DNA of 64,000 nt from Boswellia sacra (Eukaryota; Streptophyta; Magnoliopsida; Sapindales; Burseraceae). Below are positions 35,695 through 45,085 of the stretch, piece after piece. A model generated the notes under the pieces. That model ran no database searches. It worked only from the letters and a program-made list of their open reading frames with translations, and was not told the origin of the DNA. The stretch lies in contig SNVD02013915.1 in the NCBI GenBank assembly GCA_013180625.2, positions 744,001 through 808,000 of the forward strand. The letters run 5' to 3'. Position numbers and translations under genes: made by a program. Position 1 is the stretch's first letter, and each line of letters begins with the position of its first letter.

Positions 35695-37107
35695 TGATAA
35701 GTGTCTATTTATATATCATTTTCATATCAATTCGTCCATGTTTCTTTGCTATATTCCTTGGTATTTTTATGTTTTTGTGTGGTTTTGATGTTTGTAGGAG
35801 TTTTGGAGCAACTTGCACAAAAATGGAGTAAAACCCTCATTTTCACCTCTGCTAGTCAACCATCTTCTCGGATTTAATTGTATTGATATACAATGAACCC
35901 GATGACATATCATATACCGTTGAAAAGCTCTCGAAGTCTACTTTTTGGAGAAATTTACGGTTTATGAATCCATTCAGTGTACCGAAAGTTGTAATCAAAA
36001 CAGTGTGAGAAGTGTAGAAATGTAATTCCACAATCACTGTAGCATGTATAATACGGACACTGTAGCACGTTACTGTAGCAGAGTATTTAAACACATTTTA
36101 GGGTTTTATTTTGATAACTTGAAGGGGGGAGAACGTGGTGGAGGCTGCAGCTCTGGAATTCTTTCATCTCTTGGAGTTCTTGAAGGAGAAAGGAAGCTTG
36201 GAAAGAGGAAGAACTACAATCCAAAGAGAATTACATCAAATTTGCTAAGTTTTTCCCTTCCCTTTCATTTTCTGGAATGTCTCCATGTTGTATTGTATTT
36301 ACCACGTTCTTAAACATGTGTAACTGAATCTGAATTGGTTGAGGGTGATTTCAAAGCCCCTGATATGGTTTTTGTAAGTTGATTGTGCAAGAAGTTGTTA
36401 TCCAATTCTCTAATTGAAGTTGCTTGTATTTTCCCATATCTAATGCTTATGATTGCTTGCTGATTGTATTTGGAATGGCCAACTGAATATAATCTGGTTG
36501 TTGTCTATTGCTAGAGTAGAAATCTTGATCCGTAATTGTCTTGAATTTCTAATCCTTAGTAGCAAAATTGTGATCAGAGATTGCAATTGGAGAATACAAC
36601 CTAAGTTAAATAATCCGAGCTTGTGTGTTTATTGCTTAGATCAACCTATCTTTCTTATCGTAATGCATCCATTGAATTAAATTTAGAGAGCTTGTTCTAG
36701 GTTGTTTAATGGATAGAGATTAAATAAAGAGCCTGTTTTATTTAACAACAAAGTAAGGAAAGATTGGGATAACAGAGCTTGTTGTTATCTACGGTTGATA
36801 ATTTCAATGGTGTAATTGGATGACAATTCTATGATTAATTCGCAAATCCATATCTTGTGACAGAGAATGATCCCTTAACCGGATTTTTGTCATTGATTAA
36901 TTCTCACTTCAATTAAGTTTGCATTGTGTTATTCTTTACTTGCATTAATATTTCATCTAGTTAATCAATTAACGAAACCCCCCCTATTTAGTTTATTGTT
37001 GCTGGAAAATAACAAATTCAATTAGAATCAATCCTCGTGGGAACGATATCTTACTCATCACTTTATTACTTGTGCGACTAGTATACTTGCTAGTTTCGAA
37101 CGTATCA
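35695..37107 (+). repeat. 3' LTR
   Basis: The 1413-bp partner of 27191-28607 differs by scattered substitutions and a few one-base indels. Its TATA box is altered to 'tatttaaa'. Confidence 0.95.
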
Positions 37108-37140
37108 AATAGTTTTAGGAATACATAAACAAACGACCCT

Positions 37141-37449
37141 CTGACTCAAAATATTTACAACTGACTTAAATAGTAATGTAATACAACCATTAGAAATAAA
37201 AGATAAAAACAAATTACCACTTCAACTAGAAAATAGGAAAAAAATAATAATCCCCAAAAATTAGGACTCCATAATGTCAATACTTTAGAGTTGTAATTGA
37301 GACCAAATTATATAAGGAATGATCACATGCTCCACCACAAGATACAAGTAACATATTCCCTCCCCCTTAAAAAATAGACTTGCCCTCAAGGCTTAAAAAC
37401 AATATTTTTAAAACTAATTTCCTTTCAGGCCCATGATGACATCATTATC
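37141..37449 (-). pseudogene. 3' end of a Ty3/gypsy polyprotein and downstream region (remnant)
   Basis: On the minus strand 37350-37410 reads 'gccttgagggcaagtct' and 'aagggggagggaatatgtta', the usual end of a plant gypsy polyprotein (the 'LEDKSL...GEG' phrase) running into the purine tract and an LTR starting 'tgttac'. The frame has stops. It may belong with the minus-strand gag at 43380-43760, the middle having been lost or replaced. Confidence 0.45.
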
Positions 37450-37715
37450 TTTTTTGATGTATGACATATTAGGAATAAATTAGGGATTTTAATTTTGATT
37501 TTAGGGATTTTAATTAATTAGTGATATTGACTATTATTAGGGATTTTGACTTCGTAAATTGGGAGTAATTCTAATTTGATTTATTTTTCTAATTAATAGT
37601 TTACTATTTTATTTAGGATTTAATTTTGATATTTTCTTATTTAGTTGGAATTAGATTCTATTTCTTAGTCAAGTTATGATTCTTGGCACTACAAATAAGT
37701 GTCTTTAGTTATTTT

Positions 37716-38864
37716 GTCTATTAATTAGTCAAGTTTAGTTGGTGTAGGGGTAAATTTGTCTCTTGTATTGGAGATGGTCGTGACACCTCACTTTGGCAGG
37801 ATTACTGGTTGCCACAGGGGCGTCTTTGTGATTTGTTTTCTTTCAGGAATCTTTCATCTACAGGTCTTCCCTCAGATGCCAAGGTCTCCGCTATTATTCA
37901 GGATGGGGATTGGACTTTTCCTGATGGTGGATCGGCCCTTGGACGAATTTGGGACTCTATCAGCTTCCGGCCTATGATGGGGACTCCTGATCGTATTGTT
38001 TGGAAGGGCCACACCTCTGGAGTTTTCTCCATTGCCTCAGCATGGGAGTTTTTACGGAGTAGACGAGCCGTGAATTCATTTCATCATCTTCTTTGGTTCC
38101 CTGGCCATGTTCCAAGACACTCTTTTATTCTTTGGCTTGCCTCCTTGGGTCGTCTTCGTACTATGGATCGATTACAGCGTCATGGCATGTTATCCTCTTC
38201 GGGCTGTGTTCTCTGTGCCTAAGCAAATGAGACTCATGAGCATCTTTTCTTTAGATGTCCTTTCTCATCTTCTGTATGGGAGGAGATTACAGCTAAGACT
38301 CTCATTATTTGGCCATCTTCTGATTGGCTCACTCTACTTCATTAGGCTTCTCTTCATCTTCAGGGCAGAAAGAATTTTGAGCATATCCTTGCACGTTTGG
38401 TCTTTTCTGCCACAGTTTATTTTCTATGGTATGAGAGGAATGATCGTGTGTATCAGCAGCGTCATCGGACTTGTCGTCAAGTGATTGATGAGATTTTTAC
38501 CTTGGTTCGCTCTCGGCTTCTAACCTTGGAGGCCAAGTATGTGATCACTCCTCAACTTCGTGCCATATGGGGTCTTCATCATTAGTTTGTTTTCTTGGAC
38601 TTTATTTTGCTAGATTGGGCTAATGCGCCCTTTTGTTTTTATTGTTTGGGTGATCTTGGCTATGTTGTAGTTGGTTTTGGGCCTATACACAATCGTTTTG
38701 TCTGGGACCTTTGGTTTTATATTCTGTTTATTCGTTTGAAGCTTTTGGGCTTTGTTATTTCCTTTTGGACTTGTGAGTACTAAATACTCTTCTTGGGGTA
38801 TGCCCCTCGTATATTGTACTATCTTTTTTCTTTTTATGTGAATAGTAATTTTTCCAAAAAAAAA
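37716..38864 (+). mobile_element. 5'-truncated LINE with 15-bp target duplication
   Basis: A perfect 15-bp duplication, 'gtctttagttatttt', flanks the insert (37701-37715 and 38865-38879), which ends in an A tail. The coding part is the C-terminus of a plant L1-type ORF2: the zf-RVT zinc-binding domain, 'GVFSIASAWEFLRSRR', 'HHLLWFPGHVPRHSFILWLA' and 'QRHGMLSSSGCVLC', then in a shifted frame 'ETHEHLFF'. The 3' part, 'YERNDRVYQQRHRTCRQVID', ends at 38585, followed by the 3' UTR. The same family occurs at 44067-45077 on the other strand. Endonuclease and reverse transcriptase are absent by 5' truncation, and the remaining frame has shifts. Confidence 0.92.
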
Positions 38865-39047
38865 GTCTTTAGTTATTTTATTTCTTAAGTTGTTGAATAT
38901 GGATTTTTGATCTTTTAGTAAAAAGATTATTTTTCTCCCTCAATTTCATTCTACTTCTCTCTTAATTTCTTCTATTATTTCTCCCATTTCTTCTGTCTAC
39001 ATCTCCCTCCCTTTCTTTTAATTTGAGGAACCCCGTTTCTCATCAAT

Positions 39048-39059
39048 TGGTATCAGAGC
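39048..39059 (+). other. Primer-binding site for initiator tRNA-Met
   Basis: 'tggtatcagagc' lies two bases beyond the left LTR and matches the plant initiator tRNA-Met 3' end. Confidence 0.85.
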
Positions 39060-39348
39060 GTCGTTTTGATCCCCTCTTGTACTATTTATCCTTTAATTTT
39101 TTTTTGTTCAACCCATAAACCTTAAACCTCCCACCACCATCAACTTACTTTACCCCAATTTCATCTCTTCCATCACCCCCTCAATTAAAAAAAAAAGTTA
39201 CAATCACTATTCACAACGAGTACTGTTCATTCCAGAGTACTATTCACAGACGAATACTGTTAATTTCGAAACTACTATTCACCGGAGTTACTGTTCACTA
39301 TAGGTACTGTTCACCGCGGCCATCATCATACTCTTGTCGCTATCTACA

Positions 39349-40026
39349 ATGTGTCCTTCATTAAAAACTTCAGTACTCTTAATGATACAAGCCTTAGAAA
39401 ATAGGACAAACATTAGCATTGATGCTTTGGAAAGTAGAATGGACGCCATGAACAATATGATAGCAGAAATATTAGCAGCTATAAAAGCCTTACAAGCTTC
39501 CTTTCTTGCAAAACAAGACTCTAATTTGGAGTCATCTACCAAACATAGGAATCAAGAGATTTTTGATGCAACTCCTATGAATCATAAGGATAAGTGTGAT
39601 GATTCTAGTGGAGATGATGAAGCAAGCGAGATTGATCTTGAAGATGGGCATGAATCTAGAGGTGATATTGAGATCGAGGGCAAGATGAATTCTAATGATG
39701 ATATGGAGCCTACACGTGAAGAATCTCATGAAATCATTCAAAAAATTGATTTCATAGGTTGTAATTCATATTTGAATTCTTCTACCCCTATCATTGGGTC
39801 TATGGTGAAGTCTTTCATGGTGATTATTGTTTCTCTACCAAAATCGAAGGCCGCTGAAGCATCAGTAATTTTTCTATCACGTGTGCTTCCAATATTGGAT
39901 CGTTATGAAGTGAAGATGTGGATTGACGACTTTCCAATGATCGTGCAAGACAAGACGTGGTTTTTTTTGTATATTGGCAATGACAATTCGGCAGGAGTCA
40001 AGTTCTTTCAAACAAGGGAGAATTGA
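39349..40026 (+). CDS. Unknown internal protein of the small LTR element
   Basis: An ATG at 39349 opens a 225-residue frame filling most of the internal region. Residues ~10-60 ('ALENRTNISIDALESRMDAM', 'AEILAAIKALQASFLAK') are a strong coiled coil like the N-terminal part of many plant gypsy gag proteins. Residues ~75-135 are acidic ('DDSSGDDEASEIDLEDG'). The C-terminal 80 residues include 'VKMWIDDFPMIVQDKTWFF' and match no family I know. The stop codon TGA (40024-40026) is made by the first three bases of the right LTR. There is no upstream frame overlap and no polymerase. Intactness against decayed neighbours is notable. It may be a relic gag or a captured gene end. Confidence 0.5.
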   Translation: MCPSLKTSVLLMIQALENRTNISIDALESRMDAMNNMIAEILAAIKALQASFLAKQDSNLESSTKHRNQEIFDATPMNHKDKCDDSSGDDEASEIDLEDGHESRGDIEIEGKMNSNDDMEPTREESHEIIQKIDFIGCNSYLNSSTPIIGSMVKSFMVIIVSLPKSKAAEASVIFLSRVLPILDRYEVKMWIDDFPMIVQDKTWFFLYIGNDNSAGVKFFQTREN

Positions 40027-40458
40027 TGTAGGACATATTAGGAATAAATTAGGGATTTTAATTTTGATTTTAAGGATTTTAATTAATTAGGGATTTTGAC
40101 TATTATTAGGGATTTTGACTTCCTAAATTGGGAGTAATCCTAATATGAGTTATTTTCCAAATTAATAGTTTACTATTTTATTTAGTATTTAATTTTGATA
40201 TTTTCTTGTTTAGTTTAGAATTAAGTTCTTTCCTAATAGATTCTATTTCCTAATCAAGTTATGATTCTTGGCACTATAAATAAGCGTCTTTAGTTATTTT
40301 ATTTCTTAGCTTGTTGAATATAGATTTTTAATCTTTTAGTAAAAAGATTATTTTTCTCCCTCAATTTCACTGTACTTCTCCCTTAATTTCTTCTATTATT
40401 TCTCCCCTTTCCTCTGTCTACATCTCCCTCCCTTTCTTTTAATTTAAGGAACCCCATT
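40024..40458 (+). repeat. Right LTR, main part
   Basis: It matches the left LTR without its LINE: 'gacatattaggaataaatta', 'gcactataaataagcgtctt', 'tgttgaatatagatttt', and ends 'ggaacccca' before the insertion. The final bases 'ctcatca' lie at 43068-43074. Confidence 0.85.
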
Positions 40459-40468
40459 TGTGGAATCC

Positions 40469-40517
<49 letters not shown>

Positions 40518-41302
40518 CAATTTTAGAAATATGCATGTTTAAATAGTGAGAATTGGGTTGGATTATGGTAGTGGGCTTGTGTTGGAAATTGATAAGGATG
40601 AATTGGGCTTAAATTACAAATGAATGGACTTAGGCCCAGGGGTAGCCTTGGATATATAAGAGAGACATGAGGGTTCTAGAAGGGGGAAGAAGGAAAAAGA
40701 GAGAAAAGAGAGAGGAGAGTCTCACGGTCCCAAGAAGAGAAGAAGAGAAGAAGGAGAAGAAGAAAAAGAGAGGAAAAAGGAAAAATTTTCAAAGAGGTAT
40801 ATAAGCTTGGAATACAAGTAGGGATTTTCTAACATTATGCTTATCTCATGTCATGTATTTTGTTGTTTAATTGATATTGGTTTGTTATGTATGTGACTTA
40901 TTCTAAATTAATTGCTTTGTTGCTTGGGTGATGAATTATGAGTGAAACTACTTATTATAAGTTGATTGTTTATGGTTTGAATGAGAAATTATGTGTGGAA
41001 ACTAAGTGTTGATGAAGTGAAGTAGAGATGGTTTTGAGGGGAGTTGTAGTTCATGTGACTGCCTTGTATTGTTTGAACTGATGCATTTTTCTGGATTAGG
41101 AATTGTATGATTTTTCATTTGTTTAGAAAAATAGACATATGAAGCTTTAATTTGCCGCTAATTTCGTTGAATTTGGAGCTAAAATGGATTTTTTGTGAAT
41201 TTTTGAAGTTGGGAGTTGAAATCTGGAAATGGGATGCTTTAACCGACTCTGGATTTCGATTCTGATGTTTCCCTCAATAGCACTCGACATTCGTTTGTCG
41301 AG

Positions 41303-41824
41303 TGGAAAAAGTTGAGTGTCGAGAGGCGTTGTGTCGAGTGTCTAGCGCCGAGTGTCGAGGGTCGAGTGTCGCGCATTGCGTGTGCGACTCGACGTGCATG
41401 TTCGAGTGTCGAGATGCGCTGTGTCGAGTGTCTAGCGCCGAGTGTCGAGGGTCGAGTGTCGCACGTTGCGTGCGTAACTCGACGCGCATGTTCGAGTGTC
41501 GAGTGTCGAGAGGCGCTGTGTCGAGTGTCTAGCGCCGACTGTCGAGGGTCGAGTGTCGCGCGTTACGTGCGCGACTCAACGCGCATGTTGGACTGTCCAG
41601 TGTCGAGAGGCGTTGTGTCGAGTGTCTAGCGTCGAGTGTCGAGGGTAGAGTGTCGCGCGTTGCGTTCGCGACTTGACGCGCATGTTCGAGTGTCGAGTGT
41701 CGAGAGGCACTGTGTCGAGTGTCTAGCTCCAAGTGTCGAGGGTCGAGTGTCGCGCGTTGCGTGAGCGACTCGATGCGCATGTTCGAGCGTCGAGTGTCGA
41801 GTGTCAAGGTGCACAGTGTCGAGC
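41303..41824. repeat. ~95-bp CpG-rich 'gtcgag' tandem array, five and a half units
   Basis: Units pair 'gtgtcgagaggcgctgtg' with 'gagtgtctagcgccgagtg' and 'gactcgacgcgcatgttcg', starting near 41311, 41403, 41492, 41590 and 41687, with a partial sixth to 41824. The unit is itself built from 'gagtgtc' and 'gactcga' words that are mutual inverses, so it can fold back. CpG density is far above the rest of the window. Confidence 0.9.
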
Positions 41825-41938
41825 GAAATTACAGAACCACCCCAAATCGACTGTACACTTCCCAAAAGTCCTGGATTTTGCATAAAAATTGTATTATCTT
41901 GAGATTTATCATAGTGATGATATTGAAAAGTTGTTAAT

Positions 41939-42460
41939 GTATGCATTGGACCTTGGACGGGCCGTTTTGTACATGGATCCAAGGAGAATGCGGTGATAAA
42001 ATTTTAGTGTTGGACCTTGGATGGGCCGTTTTGTATACAGATCCAAGGGGAACATGAGTACTATAAACATCATGTGTTGGACCTTGGATGGGCCTTTTTG
42101 TATACGGATCCAATGGGAGCATATGTACTACAAACATGAGGTGTTGGACCTTGGATGGGCCGTTTTGTATACGGATCCAAGGGGAACACGAATTTATATA
42201 AACTTGATGTGTTAGACCTTGGATGGGCCTTCTTGTACACAAATCCAAGGAAAACATGAATGTATATAAACTTAATGTGTTGGACCTTGGATAGGCCATT
42301 TTGTATACGGATTCAAGGGAAACACGAATATAATAAACATGATGTGTTGGACCTTGGATGGGCCGTCTTGTACACGGATCCAAGGGGAACACGAAGGTAT
42401 ATATACTCGATGTGTTGGACTTTGGATGAGCCATTTGGATACGGGTCTAAGGGTAACATT
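41939..42460. repeat. ~67-bp tandem array, eight units with a conserved hairpin
   Basis: Units start at 'ttggaccttggatgggcc' near 41949, 42009, 42076, 42142, 42210, 42278, 42345 and 42412 and end with 'gatccaagggg' and an A/T spacer. 'ccttggat' and 'gatccaagg' pair within every well-kept unit around an ~18-base loop. The 166-residue minus-strand frame across the array is a by-product of a unit close to a multiple of three. Confidence 0.9.
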
Positions 42461-42933
42461 AGATGAAAGATTTTTATTATTAAGTGAACAAGTGATACAT
42501 TGATGGGTGAATGAGAATGATTGCTTGATTTATTATAAAGGGTTGTGTAACTATAAATTTGAGTAACTATTTGAATGCTTGTGATTTAGTATAATGTTAG
42601 AACCTTTCCTATTGGGTTATATGCTCACCCCCTCCCTCTACAGGTACGCAAAAAGATATTTGTATTAGTGGTGTTCTAGAGCTTTCCTAGGGAGTCTGGG
42701 CGTTTACATGCATGCGATGGTTTTGAAAAAAGTTTGACTAGCTTAATTTGTAATAGGAATTTTTATTATGTGATTATCAGTCCATGTTCTAAATGTGATC
42801 ATCAGTGTATGTAAAGTTTATCTTGAACAAATAGCAAGACGTTGTAATGAATTCATGTGGCATGTATAAATATATGTATGGATCTGAAAATGAAAAAATA
42901 TATATACATATACATACATACATATATATACAT

Positions 42934-42978
<45 letters not shown>

Positions 42979-43379
42979 GATATTGAAGATGTCTTTTTAT
43001 TATTTTTCTTCTAAATCAATCACCCTTAAAGTCTTCAAATAAGAGATTTTAGGGCGTGATACTGTTCCTCATCATTTTTCTTCATAATAGGCTTCAATTA
43101 AAAAAATATTTCTTATAATGATGACCAGGACCAAATCTTTCATTGTAATTATAGCATAATCCTCTAGCACACCACCCGCTCTTGTATTTCGTCTTACGAT
43201 ATTTGTCGAACTGGAAGATTGGAAGTGCTAGTTATGGCCTCATTGTTAAGTGACAATTTTTTTATCAAATCTGGGGCAACACTGACTTGCTCTTGTGAGG
43301 TGTTGCGAGCTTCATATAAGTGAGCTAATCTGGTAGTTGTCATTAATGACATAGGGCATCCAGCAAGAAGTCAGGTTTA

Positions 43380-43770
43380 ATTGTTTCATTCAATTTGCTA
43401 ACAAAGCAACTGACTTAATGATTTGGCGAAGGTTACCCACTTTGGACAATAATTTCTCAAATTGGGTTTAACTTGTTGCAATTTAGTTAAATCGCCTAAG
43501 AAGTCTTAGTACTGAGAAGGACCATACCTAGCATGTACAACATCACAAAACTTTTGCCAAGTTATGTTGTCTCCTTTCTTGATCATTTGGAACCACAGTT
43601 GAGTGTCTCCCTCTAAATGAAAGGATGCAAGTGCTACACTTTTCTTCTTCTACTGTTTGATGGAATCGAAAGTTCAACTCTACATATCCAACTAGTTGTA
43701 TCTTCATTGCCACTGAAAAGTGGAAAATCAAGTTTGACCATCTTTGGAACATAGGACTACAATGGACCAC
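43380..43770 (-). pseudogene. Ty3/gypsy gag fragment
   Basis: The minus-strand text 'MVKLDFPLFSGNEDTTSWI' (from about 43742), 'DTQLWFQMIKKGDNITWQKF', 'CDVVHARYGPSQY' and 'DLTKLQQVKPNLRNYC' is the classic plant gypsy gag core. A stop follows 'GPSQY' and the 43620-43680 stretch is shifted. No pol follows downstream on this strand, where the 37-43 kb nest begins instead. Confidence 0.8.
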
Positions 43771-44066
43771 TTTGGTGAAAACAAAAACTGCTTGACTTAT
43801 ATTATAGTATAGATGTGCAAGAATTAGGTCTCCATAAAGATTTGTTCAAGGGAGACCTATTATTACTACTTGACTTATATTAAACATTACTAGTAAATAG
43901 AACTAAATCAAGATTGAATTTAAGTTAAATTAATGAAAACAAAAGAAACGAACAGTGGAAAACAAAATAATAAATCAAACAGCAAGTTTTCGAGGAGTTT
44001 GTAAACAATAATGATGCAAACTACGGATTCAATTTCACCACATGAACTGATTTCTTGCACATTGAG
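43771..44066. other. Leader-like AT-rich sequence upstream of the gag fragment
   Basis: It contains 'aggtctcc' twice in inverted setting (about 43828 and 43853) and no coding text. It probably belongs to the same minus-strand gypsy leader or LTR that resumes after the LINE. Confidence 0.35.
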
Positions 44067-45077
44067 TTTTTTTTTTTTTGGGAAAACATTTACTATTCAC
44101 ATAAAAAAAAGGTGAATGTACAAGATACAAGGGGCATACCCCAAGAAGAGTACCTAATACTCACAAGTCCAAACAGGAAAAAACTAATGCCCAAAGGACC
44201 CAAAACAAAACAACCTGAACAAAGAGCCAAATGCCCAATCAAACAGAAAAAAAGGCGCATAGGCCCAGACTAACCACAACTAAGCTAACAATAGCAAAAC
44301 AAAGTCCAAGAACAAAATTAATTATGCAGACCCCATATGGCTCGAAGATGAGGAGTGATCGCATATTTGGCATTCAAGGCTAGAAGCCAGGAACGAACTA
44401 AGTCAAAAATCTCATCAGTCACCTGACGACGGGTCCGACGTCGCTGTTGATACATACGATCATTTCTTTCATACCAAAGTGAATAAACTGTTGCAGAAAA
44501 GACCAAACGTGCAAGGATATGTCTAAAATTCTTCCTGCCCTAGAGATGCAAAGAAGCCCACTGAAGCAAGGAGCTCCAACAAAAGGATGGCCAAACAACG
44601 AGGGTCTTAGCTGAAATCTCCCCCCAAACAGAAGATGAGAAAGGACAGCTAAAGAAAAGATGTTCATGGGTCTCATTTGCTGAAGCACAGAGAACATATC
44701 CTGAAGAGGATAAAATACCATGGCGCTGAAGTCGATCCATTCAGCACCCATAGTGCGAAGCCGACCTAAAGAGGCAAGCCAAAGAATAAAAGAGTGTCTT
44801 AGGACATGGCCAGGGAACCAGAGAAGATGATGAAGAGTGTTCACCGGACGCCTACTCCGTAACAATTCCCATGTGGAGCCAATAGAGAAAATACCTGAGA
44901 TATGGCCCTTCCAAACAATATGATCAGGAGCCCCCATCGTAGGCCGGATGCTGACTGAATCCCAAATCAACCTAAGAGTCGGGCCTCCATCTGGAAAAGC
45001 CCAATCCCCATCTTGAATAATGTCTGAGACCCCAGCATCTGAAGGAAGACCTGTGGATGTAAGAGTCCTAAAGGGTA
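44067..45077 (-). mobile_element. 5'-truncated LINE, minus strand, 8-bp target duplication
   Basis: The duplication 'acattgag' lies at 44059-44066 and 45078-45085. The A tail (T run on plus strand, 44067-44080) gives the orientation. The coding remnant is again zf-RVT: 'HISGIFSIGSTWELLRSRR', 'HHLLWFPGHVLRHSFILWLA', 'QRHGILSSSGYVLCASANET' and 'HLFFSCPFSSSVW'. A seven-base insertion after 'LGRLRTMG' shifts the frame relative to the sister copy at 37716-38864. Both copies are truncated at nearly the same place. Confidence 0.9.
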
Positions 45078-45085
45078 ACATTGAG

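Larger units (their letters stand above)
27191..37107 (+). mobile_element. Non-autonomous Athila-type LTR retrotransposon with captured genes
   Basis: The element is 9917 bp, flanked by a perfect 5-bp duplication 'aatag' (27186-27190 and 37108-37112). The LTRs start 'tgata' and end 'atca'. A tRNA-Asp primer site follows the 5' LTR and a purine tract precedes the 3' LTR. Coding order is gag, protease and the first ~45 residues before the reverse-transcriptase core, then a jump at about 31420 straight into the 'gacgttaaaccaagcgctt' sequence typical of the 3' non-coding part of Athila elements. Reverse transcriptase, RNase H and integrase are absent. The remaining 3' region carries a virus-like basic/cysteine-rich frame, a 67-bp triple repeat, an intronless LOG gene and A/G-rich stretches. 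It must have relied on enzymes from an autonomous relative. The LTRs are similar enough (roughly 97% by eye) to suggest a fairly recent insertion. Confidence 0.92.
27043..37140. mobile_element. MITE split by the LTR retrotransposon
   Basis: The left arm 'ggggtgtttgtttatgtatt' starts at 27044. The sequence just beyond the retrotransposon, 37117-37140, is its near-perfect inverse ('aatacataaacaaacgaccc'). Removing 27191-37112 leaves a ~176-bp A/T-rich element with ~22-bp inverted ends. The outer target duplication is not evident, so the outer ends are uncertain. Confidence 0.5.
40459..43061 (+). mobile_element. Long LTR-like insert (probable solo LTR) with two tandem arrays
   Basis: It begins 'tgtggaatccc' and ends 'ttttagggcgtgata', resembling plant gypsy LTRs that run from TGT..CCC to GGGCGTGACA. 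The insertion site shows 'ccatt' left (40454-40458) and 'ctgtt' right (43062-43066). The uninterrupted partner LTR has 'ccgtt' there, so both are one C-to-T or G-to-A step from the target. It contains (TA)n at 40472-40516, a 'tatataagagagaca' start-like region near 40654, purine-rich leader sequence, the two arrays listed separately, and (TA/CATA)n at 42896-42974. The long minus-strand open frames over the arrays are artefacts. Confidence 0.65.
37455..43074 (+). mobile_element. Small non-autonomous LTR retrotransposon, broken by two later insertions
   Basis: The LTRs begin 'tgatgta' and end 'ctcatca'. The left LTR is 37455-39045 with a LINE inside. The right LTR starts at 40024, is cut at 40458 and finishes at 43062-43074 beyond a 2.6-kb insert. 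An initiator tRNA-Met primer site follows the left LTR and a purine stretch 'acaagggagaat' precedes the right one. Flanking 'ttttt' on both sides (37450-37454, 43075-43079) is a compatible but low-information duplication. The internal region is only 978 bp and lacks any polymerase. Confidence 0.8.

Noticed and set aside
41274..42434. Open frames up to 166 residues on both strands
   Set aside because: They read through the two tandem arrays; periodic peptide repeats in several frames show no coding signal.
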